Positions 17,784 through 27,301 of a stretch of 64,000 bases of DNA are shown in pieces (position 1 is the stretch's first letter; every line of letters begins with the position of its first letter). Source of the DNA: Isoptericola sp. AK164. GTDB lineage: Bacteria; Actinomycetota; Actinomycetes; Actinomycetales; Cellulomonadaceae. The notes beneath the pieces are model-generated. The model was not told the origin of the DNA and did no database searches. It saw nothing but the letters and a program-made list of their open reading frames with translations. The stretch spans positions 372,001 to 436,000 of the forward strand of contig NZ_CP119106.1 of assembly GCF_029643425.1 (NCBI RefSeq), read 5' to 3'. The translations under genes and the position numbers were made by a program.

Positions 17784-18432
17784 CGAGCCGGTCGGTGTCG
17801 GCCCCTGGCCCGGCGGCCCGGAGGCCTGGCCGCGCGCGGCCGACGGCGGTCCCGACCCGCGCTACGACCCCGAGCTGCTGGAGCACGGGGACCGGCGCAA
17901 CGTCGCCGACCCGTACCGCTACCTGACCGTGGAGGCGATCGTCGCGGATCTGGATGCGCGCCGTCCGGCGGACCGCCGCCTGCACGTGGCGATCGAGAAC
18001 TGGGCGCACGACCTGAACATCGGGTCGGTGGTGCGCACGGCCAACGCCTTCAACGCGGCCGGCGTGCACATCGTGGGCCGACGGCGGTGGAACCGCCGGG
18101 GCGCGATGGTCACCGACCGCTACCTGCACGTCCACCACCACCCGGACGTCGAGACGCTGGTCGCCTGGGCGTCCGGCGCGTCCGGCGGCGCGGACGGTCC
18201 GCTGCCGATCGTCGGAGTCGACAACACCCCGGGGTCGGTGCCGCTGGAGCACCGTGCGCTGCCGGCGCGGTGCGTGCTGCTCCTCGGCCAGGAGTCCAGC
18301 GGGCTGACCCCGCAGGCGCAGGCCGCGTGCGACGTCGTCGTCCACATCACCCAGCACGGGTCGACGCGCTCGCTCAACGCCGGCGCGGCGGCCGCCGTCG
18401 CCATGCACTCCTGGGCCCTGCAGCACCTGTGA
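17776..18432 (+). CDS. TrmH/SpoU family RNA 2'-O-methyltransferase
   Basis: A 218-residue SPOUT methyltransferase that uses SAM to methylate ribose in tRNA or rRNA. The three SpoU motifs are present: NIGSVVRTANAFNAAGV (motif 1), VLLLGQESSGL (motif 2) and STRSLNAGAAAAVAM (motif 3, knot region). The N-terminal 40 residues are loosely conserved. The start is inside the end of the DUF368 gene (eight-base overlap). Which nucleotide is modified cannot be predicted. Confidence 0.9.
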   Translation: MSDEPVGVGPWPGGPEAWPRAADGGPDPRYDPELLEHGDRRNVADPYRYLTVEAIVADLDARRPADRRLHVAIENWAHDLNIGSVVRTANAFNAAGVHIVGRRRWNRRGAMVTDRYLHVHHHPDVETLVAWASGASGGADGPLPIVGVDNTPGSVPLEHRALPARCVLLLGQESSGLTPQAQAACDVVVHITQHGSTRSLNAGAAAAVAMHSWALQHL

Positions 18433-18624
18433 CCTGCCCCTGACCTGCTGTCACGCTGCTGGTGACCGGGGCGACCGTCTCACTCTGTGCGACGTCATGT
18501 GACGGCCATGCGCAGAACGTGAGAAAATCTCGATGCATGTGGGCCGTGCGCTCGCCCGCCACCAGCGACGGTGCGACGTCGCCCGCCTGCGTCCCTCGTA
18601 CGTCCCCTCATTGGAGTACCGCAG

Positions 18625-19644
<1,020 letters not shown>

Positions 19645-19661
19645 GCCTGCGCCGCTGACGC

Positions 19662-19698
19662 GAAGGCCCCGCCGCTCCTGGTGAGCGGCGGGGCCTTC
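19662..19698. terminator. GC-rich terminator hairpin after fbaA
   Basis: A 16-bp perfect stem GAAGGCCCCGCCGCTC with its complement at 19683-19698 and a five-base loop. It lies 17 bases after the fbaA stop and 12 bases before the end of the convergent STAS gene, so it can serve both. Confidence 0.8.
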
Positions 19699-19710
19699 GT
19701 GCGTGCGTGG

Positions 19711-20130
19711 TCAGTGCTGGGCCGAGGTGATGTCGAGGTCGACGCCCGGGTCGTCGTCGACGATCTCGAGGAGCTCGCCGATCCGGGTGACCTCGAGCAG
19801 GAAGCGCACCGTCGGGGGCGCGCGCAGGATGCGGACGGTGTGCGGGCTGCGCGAGGCGAGCCGCGCCAGGAAGGCGACGCCGGAGGAGTCCATGAACGTC
19901 ACGTGGTGGGCGTCGATCTCGACGGGCAGCCCGGAGGCCTCGGCGTCGGAGATGGCCTCGCCCAGCTCGGAGCTGACCTCGGCGTCGATCTCGCCCGAGA
20001 GGACGACACGCGCCCGCGAGGTGCCCACGATGACGTGGATGCTCGCGGGGTCGCCGATCTGGGGCCCCGTGTTCTCGTCGGCGTCCCCACCATCGGGGGA
20101 GTGCGACGCCGCGTTGGATGCGTCCTGCAC
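19711..20130 (-). CDS. STAS domain anti-anti-sigma factor
   Basis: A 139-residue SpoIIAA/RsbV-like protein. After a disordered N-terminal 28 residues, the STAS fold includes VVLSGEIDAEVSSEL and the phosphorylation loop HVTFMDSSGVAFL with Asp81-Ser82-Ser83-Gly84. It should bind an anti-sigma kinase when unphosphorylated. GTG is the start, behind AAGGAGC. It is divergent from the PAS/PP2C/HATPase gene, whose phosphatase domain may dephosphorylate it and whose kinase-like domain may phosphorylate or bind it. Confidence 0.9.
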   Translation of the reverse strand: MQDASNAASHSPDGGDADENTGPQIGDPASIHVIVGTSRARVVLSGEIDAEVSSELGEAISDAEASGLPVEIDAHHVTFMDSSGVAFLARLASRSPHTVRILRAPPTVRFLLEVTRIGELLEIVDDDPGVDLDITSAQH

Positions 20131-20244
20131 GGTGCTCCTTCCTCGAGCTTCTCGCTCACCTCACGTCTCGGCGGACACCAATCTACGGTTGAATGGCGCC
20201 GGAATGCACCAACCTGGCCGCAACCCGTGACGACAGGAGGGGGA

Positions 20245-22446
20245 ATGGGTCGAATGCCTGGTTCGTACACCGGCGTCGTGCCGGTCTCGGCCGCCCAGCT
20301 CGCCTCGGCCCTGTCCGTCACGACCGTGCCGGCGTTCATCACGGGGTCGTGGTCCACGGGCATGCCCGTGCTCTGGGTGAACCAGGCGTTCGAGGAGCTC
20401 GGCGGCGTGGGCATCGACGAGCTGGCGATCCTCGGGCCGCACTCGTTGCTCGCCCTCGTGCAGGACGACCCGAACCGGGCCGCCGCCCAGGCCGACCTCA
20501 AGGCGGGGCGGGCGATGCGGCGGATCGTCAGCGCCCGCCGTCGGGACGGCGGCACGACCTGGCTGCAGGTCGACGTCACCCCGCTGCCGAACGGCGACGA
20601 CCTCCCGGAGTACTGGGTCGGCGTCACCACGGACGTCTCGGAGTACGTCGACCAGCAGGCCGAACAGCTCGCCTCCCTGGAGGTCGAGCGTCGCCAGCGC
20701 GCGGACCTGGACCTCATCGCCCAGACCACGGAGCTGCTCGGGGACCTCGAGTACCCGTTCGCCCTGCGCGACATCGCCGACCTGCTGCGCTCCCTGGTGC
20801 CGTGGTCCGGGTTCTACCTCAACGACGACGGGCTGTTGTTCGCCGAGGGGGTCGACGTCGCCTCGCCGCCCTCCGGCCGCGGCCGGAGGCACACGCGCTA
20901 CGTGCCGGAGGACCGGCCGCTCGACCGGCTCGAGCCGGTCCCGTCCGGAGCCGACGGCGGGGCACCGGCGTCGAACCCGGCCGTCGACGACGTGCAGGAC
21001 CTGCTCGACGGCGTCGTCGACGGGCCCGTGCGGCTGAGCCTCGAGGGTCGGTTCGACCCGACGTCGGCCTCGGGCTGGCTGCGACGGGACCTGATGCACC
21101 GCGTGGTCGAGGAGACGGGGGCGGTCCCGCACGCCGTCGTCGTCCACGCCGTGGCCGGCCGGCGCCGGGTGCTCGGGCTCCTGGTGACCTGGCACGGCGG
21201 TGCCGAGGCCGACGTCCAGCCCGGGCGCCCCGAGCCGGACCACGTGTCCACCGTCGTCGAGGTGGTGGCGCGCCGTGCCGGCACAGCGGTCGACAACGCT
21301 CGGCTGTACGCCCGCGAGCACCGTCTGGCCGAGGCGCTGCAGCGCGCGATGCTGCCCGAGCAGGCCGACGTCACCGGGCTGGACGTGTGGACCTACTACG
21401 CCCCGAACGCCGAGCACGCGCAGGTCGGCGGCGACTGGTACGACGTGCTGCAGATCGCCGACGGCACCGTGGGGCTCGTGATCGGCGACGTGGTCGGGCA
21501 CGACGTCGAGGCCGCGGCCGCGATGGGCCAGCTCCGCTCCGTGGTGCGTGCCTACGCCTACGAGCTGACGACACCCGGGACCGTGCTGGACCGAGTCGAC
21601 CAGCTCGTGGCGGGGATGCGGGTGCCGCGTCCGGCGTCGATGGTCTACGCCGCGCTGGAGCACCTCACCGAGGACGACACCTGGGCGCTGGAGTACACCC
21701 GTGCCGGCCACCTGCCGCCGCTGCTGCTCCGCGACGGCACCACCCAGCTGCTCTCCGAGGCCGGCGGCATGCTCGTGGGCTTCGGCAACGAGACGCGGGC
21801 CACCGGCCGCGAGGTCCTGCGGCGCGGCGACGTGCTGATCTTCTACACCGACGGGCTCATCGAGCGGCGCGACCGGTCGCTCAAGCGCGGTCTGGAGACC
21901 CTCACCGAGATGTCGGGGCGCATCACCGCGCGGGACGCCGCCGGGGTGGGGGAGGAGCTGCTGTCACGGCTGGCCGACTCGCCCGAGGACGACGTCGCCA
22001 TCGTCGTCGTGCGCGTCCCCGACCCGGAGGCGGACCGCCGGGTCACCGCGCTGAGCCCGCGCTCGCGGCGCTGGCTGCTGCCGAGCGAGCCGGGCTCCAT
22101 CGGCCGGGCACGGCACGCGGTGCTGCGCACCTCGCAGGCGTGGGGGCTGCCGGACTCCGCGGCCGCCGAGCTCGTCGTGAGCGAGCTCGTGGCCAACGGG
22201 GTGCTGCACGGCTGGGGCAACATCGCGCTGCGGCTGTTCGACACCGGGGACGGGCTGCGCATCGAGGTCGAGGACTCCAACCCGGCGCCGCCGGTGGCTA
22301 CCGACGGGCACCCGAACCGGCTCGGCGGTTTCGGGATGCAGATCGTCGAGCGGCTCGCCGACTGGGGCTGGCGGCCCAGCACGTCCGGCAAGCTCGTGTG
22401 GGCCAAGCTCCGGCCCGACCTGACCGGTGGTGCGGGGCAGGAGTAG
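20245..22446 (+). CDS. PAS-PP2C (SpoIIE) phosphatase fused to RsbW-like HATPase
   Basis: A 733-residue soluble signalling protein. An N-terminal PAS-like domain (about 15-130; PVLWVNQAFEELGG, TWLQVDVTPLPNGDDL) is followed by a short coiled coil, a GAF-like region (150-345) and a PP2C/SpoIIE phosphatase (about 350-590) with GGDWYDV near residue 395, VGLVIGDVVGHDVEAA and SPEDDVAIVVV. The C-terminal HATPase_c (about 610-733) has ELVVSELVANGVLHG and LGGFGMQIVERL, as in RsbW kinases. AGGAGGGG precedes the ATG. With STAS genes on both sides it probably runs a sigma-factor partner switch; the sigma factor is not in the window. Confidence 0.9.
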   Translation: MGRMPGSYTGVVPVSAAQLASALSVTTVPAFITGSWSTGMPVLWVNQAFEELGGVGIDELAILGPHSLLALVQDDPNRAAAQADLKAGRAMRRIVSARRRDGGTTWLQVDVTPLPNGDDLPEYWVGVTTDVSEYVDQQAEQLASLEVERRQRADLDLIAQTTELLGDLEYPFALRDIADLLRSLVPWSGFYLNDDGLLFAEGVDVASPPSGRGRRHTRYVPEDRPLDRLEPVPSGADGGAPASNPAVDDVQDLLDGVVDGPVRLSLEGRFDPTSASGWLRRDLMHRVVEETGAVPHAVVVHAVAGRRRVLGLLVTWHGGAEADVQPGRPEPDHVSTVVEVVARRAGTAVDNARLYAREHRLAEALQRAMLPEQADVTGLDVWTYYAPNAEHAQVGGDWYDVLQIADGTVGLVIGDVVGHDVEAAAAMGQLRSVVRAYAYELTTPGTVLDRVDQLVAGMRVPRPASMVYAALEHLTEDDTWALEYTRAGHLPPLLLRDGTTQLLSEAGGMLVGFGNETRATGREVLRRGDVLIFYTDGLIERRDRSLKRGLETLTEMSGRITARDAAGVGEELLSRLADSPEDDVAIVVVRVPDPEADRRVTALSPRSRRWLLPSEPGSIGRARHAVLRTSQAWGLPDSAAAELVVSELVANGVLHGWGNIALRLFDTGDGLRIEVEDSNPAPPVATDGHPNRLGGFGMQIVERLADWGWRPSTSGKLVWAKLRPDLTGGAGQE

Positions 22447-22482
22447 CACCGCACCACCGGCTCGGAGCTCAGCGGGGCCCGG

Positions 22483-22911
22483 TCAGCGCAGCGCGCGGAC
22501 CTCGTCGACGGAGACGCCGGAGTCCGTGAGGAACTGGGCGCACCGTTCCGCCTCGTCGGTCTCGCCGATCCGGGCGGCCGCCTCGGACAGCGCCAGGAGG
22601 GCGCGCAGGAACCCCTGATTCGGGACGTGGTCGGCCGGGACCGGCCCCTGGCCCCGCCAGCCGGCGCGGCGCAGCGCGTCCAGCCCGCGGTGGTACCCGG
22701 TGCGCGCGTAGGCGTACGCCGTCACGGAGTGCGTGACGTCCTCGCCGCCGTCGAGGGTCTGCTCGGCGAGCACGGCCCACGTGAGGCTCGCCGAGGGGTG
22801 GGCGGCCGCCAGGGCGGCCGGGTCCTCGCCGGTCTCGAGGCCCTCGCGCGCCACGGCGTGGTCGTCGGGCAGGCGGGTCGGGTCGGGTCCGGACAGCAGG
22901 TTGTGGCTCAT
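22483..22911 (-). CDS. DUF3151 family protein
   Basis: A 142-residue soluble protein of an actinobacteria-specific family of unknown function. Recognisable stretches are NLLSGPDPTRLPDD, DTLPAALA-like AHPSASLTWAVLAE, AYAYARTGYHRGLDALRRAGWRG and VPNQGFLRALLALSEAA; the TPR-like helical pattern suggests a protein-binding role. GGAAGG lies before the ATG. It is convergent with the phosphatase gene (36-base gap) and divergent from the second STAS gene. Confidence 0.82.
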   Translation of the reverse strand: MSHNLLSGPDPTRLPDDHAVAREGLETGEDPAALAAAHPSASLTWAVLAEQTLDGGEDVTHSVTAYAYARTGYHRGLDALRRAGWRGQGPVPADHVPNQGFLRALLALSEAAARIGETDEAERCAQFLTDSGVSVDEVRALR

Positions 22912-23020
22912 GCGCCCATCCTTCCAGGACGGTGCGGCCGCCCGCGATCGAGGTGACGCTCGGCACCGGACCCCCGTCCCGAGCGGCGGACCGGCGGCGC
23001 CCGACGGTAGGCTCGGCGGC

Positions 23021-23398
23021 ATGATCGAGATCGCGACGTCCTCGACGACGACGACGCTCGTGGTCGCCGGCGACCTCGACCTCGCCGAACGGGACCAGTT
23101 CCCCGAGATCGCGGCGCGTGTGGTCGGGCTCCGCCGTCAGCTGCTCGTCATCGACATGTGTCGCGTGACCTTCATGGACTCCACCGGCGCGGCGTTCCTC
23201 ATCTCCCTCGCCGACTCGGGCCGCAAGCGCGGCGGGGCGACCGTGCTGCGCGGGGCGGACGACCGCGACCTGTTCGTGCTCGAGGTGTGCGGCGCGCTGG
23301 ACCTGTTCCGGATCGACACCGACCACCAGTGCGAGCAGTCCGACCCGACGACCGGGGCGACGCCCGTCCAGCTGCCGCAGCGGCCCCGACCCGCCTGA
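23021..23398 (+). CDS. STAS domain anti-anti-sigma factor (second)
   Basis: A 125-residue STAS protein with the loop VTFMDSTGAAFL (Ser54/Thr55). The start IATSSTTTTLVVAGDLDLAER and LVIDMCRVTFMD fit the RsbV fold; the last 25 residues are Pro/Gln-rich. A TAGGCT box ends seven bases before the ATG, suggesting a leaderless message. It is separated from the phosphatase by the DUF3151 gene; both STAS proteins could be clients of the same PP2C/HATPase. Confidence 0.85.
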   Translation: MIEIATSSTTTTLVVAGDLDLAERDQFPEIAARVVGLRRQLLVIDMCRVTFMDSTGAAFLISLADSGRKRGGATVLRGADDRDLFVLEVCGALDLFRIDTDHQCEQSDPTTGATPVQLPQRPRPA

Positions 23399-23433
23399 GA
23401 CGGACCTGCCTGGGACAGCAGGTCATGGCCGGG

Positions 23434-23439
23434 TAAACT
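23434..23439 (+). promoter_or_regulatory. -10 box of purA
   Basis: GGTAAACT-like sequence (TAAACT) 57 bases before the purA start, in a short leader between STAS gene and purA. The same GGTAnACT form precedes purS and purL. Confidence 0.45.
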
Positions 23440-23496
23440 CTGGCGAGGCCCGGCGGGATCCTCCGGGTCTCACCGACACGCGAGGAGAGTTGATCC

Positions 23497-24792
23497 ATGC
23501 CAGCCGTGGTGCTCGTCGGCGCCCAGTGGGGCGATGAGGGCAAGGGGAAGGCGACGGACCTCCTCGGTGACCGCGTCGACTACGTGGTCAAGTTCAACGG
23601 GGGCAACAACGCCGGGCACACGGTGGTGATCGGCGACGAGAAGTACGCGCTGCACCTGCTGCCCTCCGGCATCCTGTCCCCGGGTGTCACGCCGGTCATC
23701 GCCAACGGCGTCGTGGTGGACATCGACGTGCTCTTCGAGGAGCTCGACGCCCTGGAGGCCCGCGGCGTCGACACCTCGAAGCTGATGGTGTCCTCCGGCG
23801 CGCACGTCATCGCCTCGTACCACCGCACGGTGGACAAGGTCACGGAGCGGTTCCTCGGCAAGCGGCGCATCGGGACGACCGGGCGGGGGATCGGGCCGGC
23901 GTACGCCGACAAGATCAACCGCGTCGGGATCCGCGTCGCCGACCTGTTCGACCCGAAGATCCTGCGGGAGAAGGTCGAGGGCGCGCTCGACCAGAAGAAC
24001 CACCTGCTGGTCAAGGTCTACAACCGCCGCGCCGTCGAGGTCGACGAGGTCGTCGACGAGCTGCTCGGCCACGCCGAGCGCCTCAAGCCCATGGTCGCGG
24101 ACACCGGCCTGGCGCTGAACCAGGCCCTGGACGCCGGTCACAACGTCCTGTTCGAGGGCGGCCAGGCGACCATGCTCGACGTCGACCACGGCACCTATCC
24201 CTTCGTGACGTCGTCGAACGCCACCGCGGGCGGTGCGGTGACCGGGTCCGGCGTCGGGCCGACGCGCATCGACTCGATCATCGGCGTCATCAAGGCCTAC
24301 ACCACGCGGGTCGGCGAGGGCCCGTTCCCCACCGAGCTGTTCGACGCCGACGGCGAGTACCTGCTCAAGACCGGCGGCGAGTACGGCGTGACCACCGGCC
24401 GCGCGCGGCGCTGCGGCTGGTACGACGCCGTGATCGCCCGGTACTCCGCACGCGTCAACGGCCTGACCGACCTGGTGGTGACCAAGCTCGACGTGCTCAC
24501 CGGCATGGAGAAGGTCCCGGTCTGCGTGGCCTACGACGTCGACGGCGTCCGCTACGACGAGATGCCCGACGACCAGTCGGCCTTCCACCACGCCAAGCCG
24601 ATCTACGAGGAGCTGCCCGGCTGGTGGGAGGACATCTCGCAGTGCCGGTCGTTCGACGAGCTCCCGGCCAACGCCCAGGCGTACGTCCGGGCGCTGGAGG
24701 AGATGTCCGGCTGCCGCATCTCGGCGGTCGGCGTCGGCCCGCGCCGCGACGAGATCATCCCGATCCACGACCTCATCCACGCCCGGGCGTGA
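23497..24792 (+). CDS. purA: adenylosuccinate synthetase
   Basis: A 431-residue enzyme joining IMP and aspartate with GTP, the first step from IMP to AMP. Motifs: [16 protein letters not shown] at the start with the catalytic Asp, [48 protein letters not shown] and [22 protein letters not shown] precedes the ATG. It is monocistronic: a hairpin repeat and a convergent gene follow. Confidence 0.97.
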   Translation: MPAVVLVGAQWGDEGKGKATDLLGDRVDYVVKFNGGNNAGHTVVIGDEKYALHLLPSGILSPGVTPVIANGVVVDIDVLFEELDALEARGVDTSKLMVSSGAHVIASYHRTVDKVTERFLGKRRIGTTGRGIGPAYADKINRVGIRVADLFDPKILREKVEGALDQKNHLLVKVYNRRAVEVDEVVDELLGHAERLKPMVADTGLALNQALDAGHNVLFEGGQATMLDVDHGTYPFVTSSNATAGGAVTGSGVGPTRIDSIIGVIKAYTTRVGEGPFPTELFDADGEYLLKTGGEYGVTTGRARRCGWYDAVIARYSARVNGLTDLVVTKLDVLTGMEKVPVCVAYDVDGVRYDEMPDDQSAFHHAKPIYEELPGWWEDISQCRSFDELPANAQAYVRALEEMSGCRISAVGVGPRRDEIIPIHDLIHARA

Positions 24793-24820
24793 CCGGACGC
24801 TGTGCGGGCGGTGCCCGAGC

Positions 24821-24867
24821 GTCCCGGTACTGCGGGTCACCGACCTGATATGCCGCAGGACCGGGAC
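24821..24867 (+). repeat. hairpin repeat family C, copy 1 (after purA)
   Basis: A 15-bp stem (one mismatch) starting GTCCCGGTACTGCGG encloses the loop GTCACCGACCTGATATG. The copy at 25923-25979 has almost the same loop in the same orientation but another basal stem. Between converging purA and the AbiEi/DUF559 gene it may also end transcription. Confidence 0.7.
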
Positions 24868-24878
24868 GTCGGGGCGCG

Positions 24879-25862
24879 TCAGACGGTCACGGTGCGCGGC
24901 GCGGGACGTCCCGGCCGCCACCCGGTCGGCTCGAGGAGCCGGCGCACCGCGGGGCCGACGGCGCCGTGCCAGGCGTCGGTCCCGGTGTAGCGCCGCACCA
25001 GCGAGCGTGCGGTGACCAGGTCGTTCTGGCGCACCCGGTCGCGGTAGACGGCCCGCGGGGACGAGTGCGGCTCCGCGCCGTCGATCTCCACCAGGAGCAC
25101 CCGGCCGTCGGGGAGCGACCAGGCGAGGTCGACGCGCGCCAGGAAGCCGCCGTCCGCGTCCACCACGACCTGCTGGAGCGCGTCCGGCGGGACCCCGGCG
25201 CGCAGGCACGACAGTCGGGCCCAGGTCTCGGCGGGCGACTCGGCCCGTCCGTCGGCCTCGCCCCACCACCGGTGCGTCCGCTCGACGCCGGGGCGACCGC
25301 GGGCGTCGTCGTGGGCCGCGGCGAGCTCGGCCTCGGTCAGGAACCCCTGCTGCAGGGCGGAGTCCATGAGGGCCACGGCATGGCGCCGATCGAGCTCGGG
25401 CACGGCCTGCGCCAGCGCGTCGGCGACCTCGGCGCACCGCAGCCCGCCCACCACCTCCCAGCGACGCACCGGGACCCGCCGGACGCGCACCGGCGTCACC
25501 GCCTCCCGCGAGGACCCGTCGGGGAACGCCACCTCAGGCTGCACCACCGTCGGGGCGCCCTGCACCCCGCGCAGCACGAGGGCGCACACACCCGTCGCCA
25601 CGGCGCCGGGGTGGGCGAGCGCGCCCAGGGCAGCGGCCCGACGACGACGCACGTCCTGCGGGTCTGCGCGCGACGGCGGGAGCCCGGCGCCGACGTCGTA
25701 GACACCGCGGGCGACGCGGGGGAGACGTCCGCTCCGGGCGGCCCGCGTGATCCGGTCGGCGGGCACGCCGCGGGCGACGCACTGCCGCAACGACACCAGG
25801 CCGGCCTGGCGGCGGGCGAGGGCGATCAGGGACGGCGGGAGCGCCGCCGGAGGTCGTGGCAC
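24879..25862 (-). CDS. AbiEi-type winged-helix protein with DUF559 (Vsr-like) domain
   Basis: A 327-residue protein of a family that is abundant in actinobacteria but not characterised. The N-terminus (LIALARRQAGLVSLRQCVARG, RLPRVARGVYDVG) resembles the AbiEi antitoxin winged helix. The C-terminal 110 residues (LARVDLAWSLPDGRVLLVEIDGAE, YRDRVRQNDLVTARSLVRRYTG) resemble DUF559/very-short-patch-repair nucleases, with Asp and Glu of the VD-x-EID pattern in place for metal binding. No AbiEii toxin partner is adjacent. GTG start behind GAGGTGGG. The gene is flanked by two same-orientation copies of hairpin family C, which suggests that it may move as a cassette. Confidence 0.75.
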   Translation of the reverse strand: MPRPPAALPPSLIALARRQAGLVSLRQCVARGVPADRITRAARSGRLPRVARGVYDVGAGLPPSRADPQDVRRRRAAALGALAHPGAVATGVCALVLRGVQGAPTVVQPEVAFPDGSSREAVTPVRVRRVPVRRWEVVGGLRCAEVADALAQAVPELDRRHAVALMDSALQQGFLTEAELAAAHDDARGRPGVERTHRWWGEADGRAESPAETWARLSCLRAGVPPDALQQVVVDADGGFLARVDLAWSLPDGRVLLVEIDGAEPHSSPRAVYRDRVRQNDLVTARSLVRRYTGTDAWHGAVGPAVRRLLEPTGWRPGRPAPRTVTV

Positions 25863-25922
25863 GTGCCCACCTCAGCACCGTCGCGGGCGTCGGTGCCGGC
25901 GTCGTCCACAGGGATGGTCCGC

Positions 25923-25979
25923 CGCGCGTTCCGGTCCTGCGGGTTACCGACCTGATATCCCGCAGGACCGGAACGCGCG
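25923..25979 (+). repeat. hairpin repeat family C, copy 2 (before purD)
   Basis: A 21-bp perfect stem from CGCGCGTTCCGG to its complement encloses the 15-base loop TTACCGACCTGATAT. The loop differs from copy 1 by one base while the outer stem differs and stays paired, so structure and loop are conserved. It sits in a divergent gap, just before the purD promoter, which argues against a pure terminator role. Confidence 0.75.
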
Positions 25980-26005
25980 ACCGTGAGGACTTAGGATCGG
26001 TGCCC

Positions 26006-27301
26006 GTGAAGATCCTCGTCGTCGGGAACGGTGCTCGCGAGCACGCCATCCTCCACGCCCTCGCGGCGGAAGACGCCCTCGGGGGAGAGCCGCACCAGCT
26101 GCACGCTGCCCCCGGGAACCCCGGAATGGCCCGCGAGGCCACCCTGCACCCCGTGGACCCGGTCGACGGCGATGCCGTCGCCGCGCTGGCCACCGGCCTC
26201 GGTGCCGACCTGGTCGTCGTCGGCCCCGAGGCGCCGCTGGTCGCCGGAGTGGCGGACGCGGTCCGGGACGCGGGCGTCCCGGTCTTCGGGCCCTCCGCCG
26301 AGGCGGCCCGGCTCGAGGGGTCGAAAGCGTTCGCGAAGGAGGTCATGGCGGCGGCGAACGTGCCCACCGCGATGGCGCACGTGTGCACCTCGACCGACGA
26401 GGTCGCCGCGGCGCTGGACGCGTTCGGCCCTCCCTACGTCGTCAAGGACGACGGCCTGGCGGCCGGCAAGGGCGTCGTCGTCACCTCCGACCGGGACGAG
26501 GCGATGGCGCACGCCGGGGCCGCGCTCGCGGGGCGCGGTGCCGAGGGACGCGTCGTCGTCGAGGAGTACCTGGACGGACCCGAGGTCTCGGTCTTCTGCG
26601 TGTGCGACGGCACCTCCGTGGTGCCGATGGTCCCCGCGCAGGACTTCAAGCGGGTCTTCGACGGCGGCGAGGGCCCGAACACCGGCGGCATGGGGGCCTA
26701 CACCCCGCTGGACTGGGCGCCGTCCGGGCTCGTCGGCGAGGTCGTCGACCGGATCGCGCAGCCCACGGTCGACGAGATGGCCCACCGCGGGACGCCCTTC
26801 GTCGGCGTGCTCTACGTGGGTCTGGCGCTGACCTCGCGCGGCACCCGGGTCGTGGAGTTCAACGCCCGGTTCGGCGACCCCGAGATCCAGGCCGTGCTGA
26901 CCCGCCTGGTGACACCCCTGTCGTCCGTCCTGCTGGCCGCCGCCCGCGGCGAGCTCGAGCAGCACGAGCCGCTGCACTGGTCGCCGGACGCCGTGGTCAA
27001 CGTCGTCGTCGCGGCGACGGGGTACCCGGCAGATCCGCGCAAGGGCGACGCGATCACGGGGATCGACGCGGCCGAGGACCTCGACGGCGTGCACGTCCTG
27101 CACGCCGGGACCGCGACGACCGACGACGGCACGCTGGTCTCCGCCGGCGGCCGGGTGCTGTCCGTGGTCGGGCGGGGCGCCGACCTCGCCGCGGCGCGGA
27201 CCGCGGCCTACGCCGGTGTCGCGGAGATCGGCCTGGCCGACTCCCACCACCGCACCGACATCGCGCTGGCCGCCGAGCGGGGCGAGGTGCAGGTGCCGTG
27301 A
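26006..27301 (+). CDS. purD: phosphoribosylamine--glycine ligase
   Basis: A 431-residue ATP-grasp enzyme for the second step of purine synthesis. Motifs: VVGNGAREHAIL at the start, APGNPGMA, VVVGPEAPLVAGVAD, FGPSAEAARLEGSKAFAKEVM, VKDDGLAAGKGVVV, GPNTGGMGAYTP and FNARFGDPEIQAVL. TAGGAT (25992-25997) ends eight bases before the GTG at 26006, so the start may be leaderless; a second GTG at 26000 is less likely. purC overlaps its stop by four bases. Confidence 0.95.
   Translation: MKILVVGNGAREHAILHALAAEDALGGEPHQLHAAPGNPGMAREATLHPVDPVDGDAVAALATGLGADLVVVGPEAPLVAGVADAVRDAGVPVFGPSAEAARLEGSKAFAKEVMAAANVPTAMAHVCTSTDEVAAALDAFGPPYVVKDDGLAAGKGVVVTSDRDEAMAHAGAALAGRGAEGRVVVEEYLDGPEVSVFCVCDGTSVVPMVPAQDFKRVFDGGEGPNTGGMGAYTPLDWAPSGLVGEVVDRIAQPTVDEMAHRGTPFVGVLYVGLALTSRGTRVVEFNARFGDPEIQAVLTRLVTPLSSVLLAAARGELEQHEPLHWSPDAVVNVVVAATGYPADPRKGDAITGIDAAEDLDGVHVLHAGTATTDDGTLVSAGGRVLSVVGRGADLAAARTAAYAGVAEIGLADSHHRTDIALAAERGEVQVP

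Noticed and set aside
18433-18624. Riboswitch or small RNA before fbaA
   Set aside because: Only short inverted repeats are seen; no known conserved core could be recognised.
24879-25862. Full type IV toxin-antitoxin pair
   Set aside because: Only the AbiEi-like part is present, fused to a nuclease-like domain; no AbiEii nucleotidyltransferase gene is adjacent.
25923-25979. Terminator for the AbiEi/DUF559 gene
   Set aside because: The gene reads away from this hairpin; the site lies at its start, in a divergent gap.
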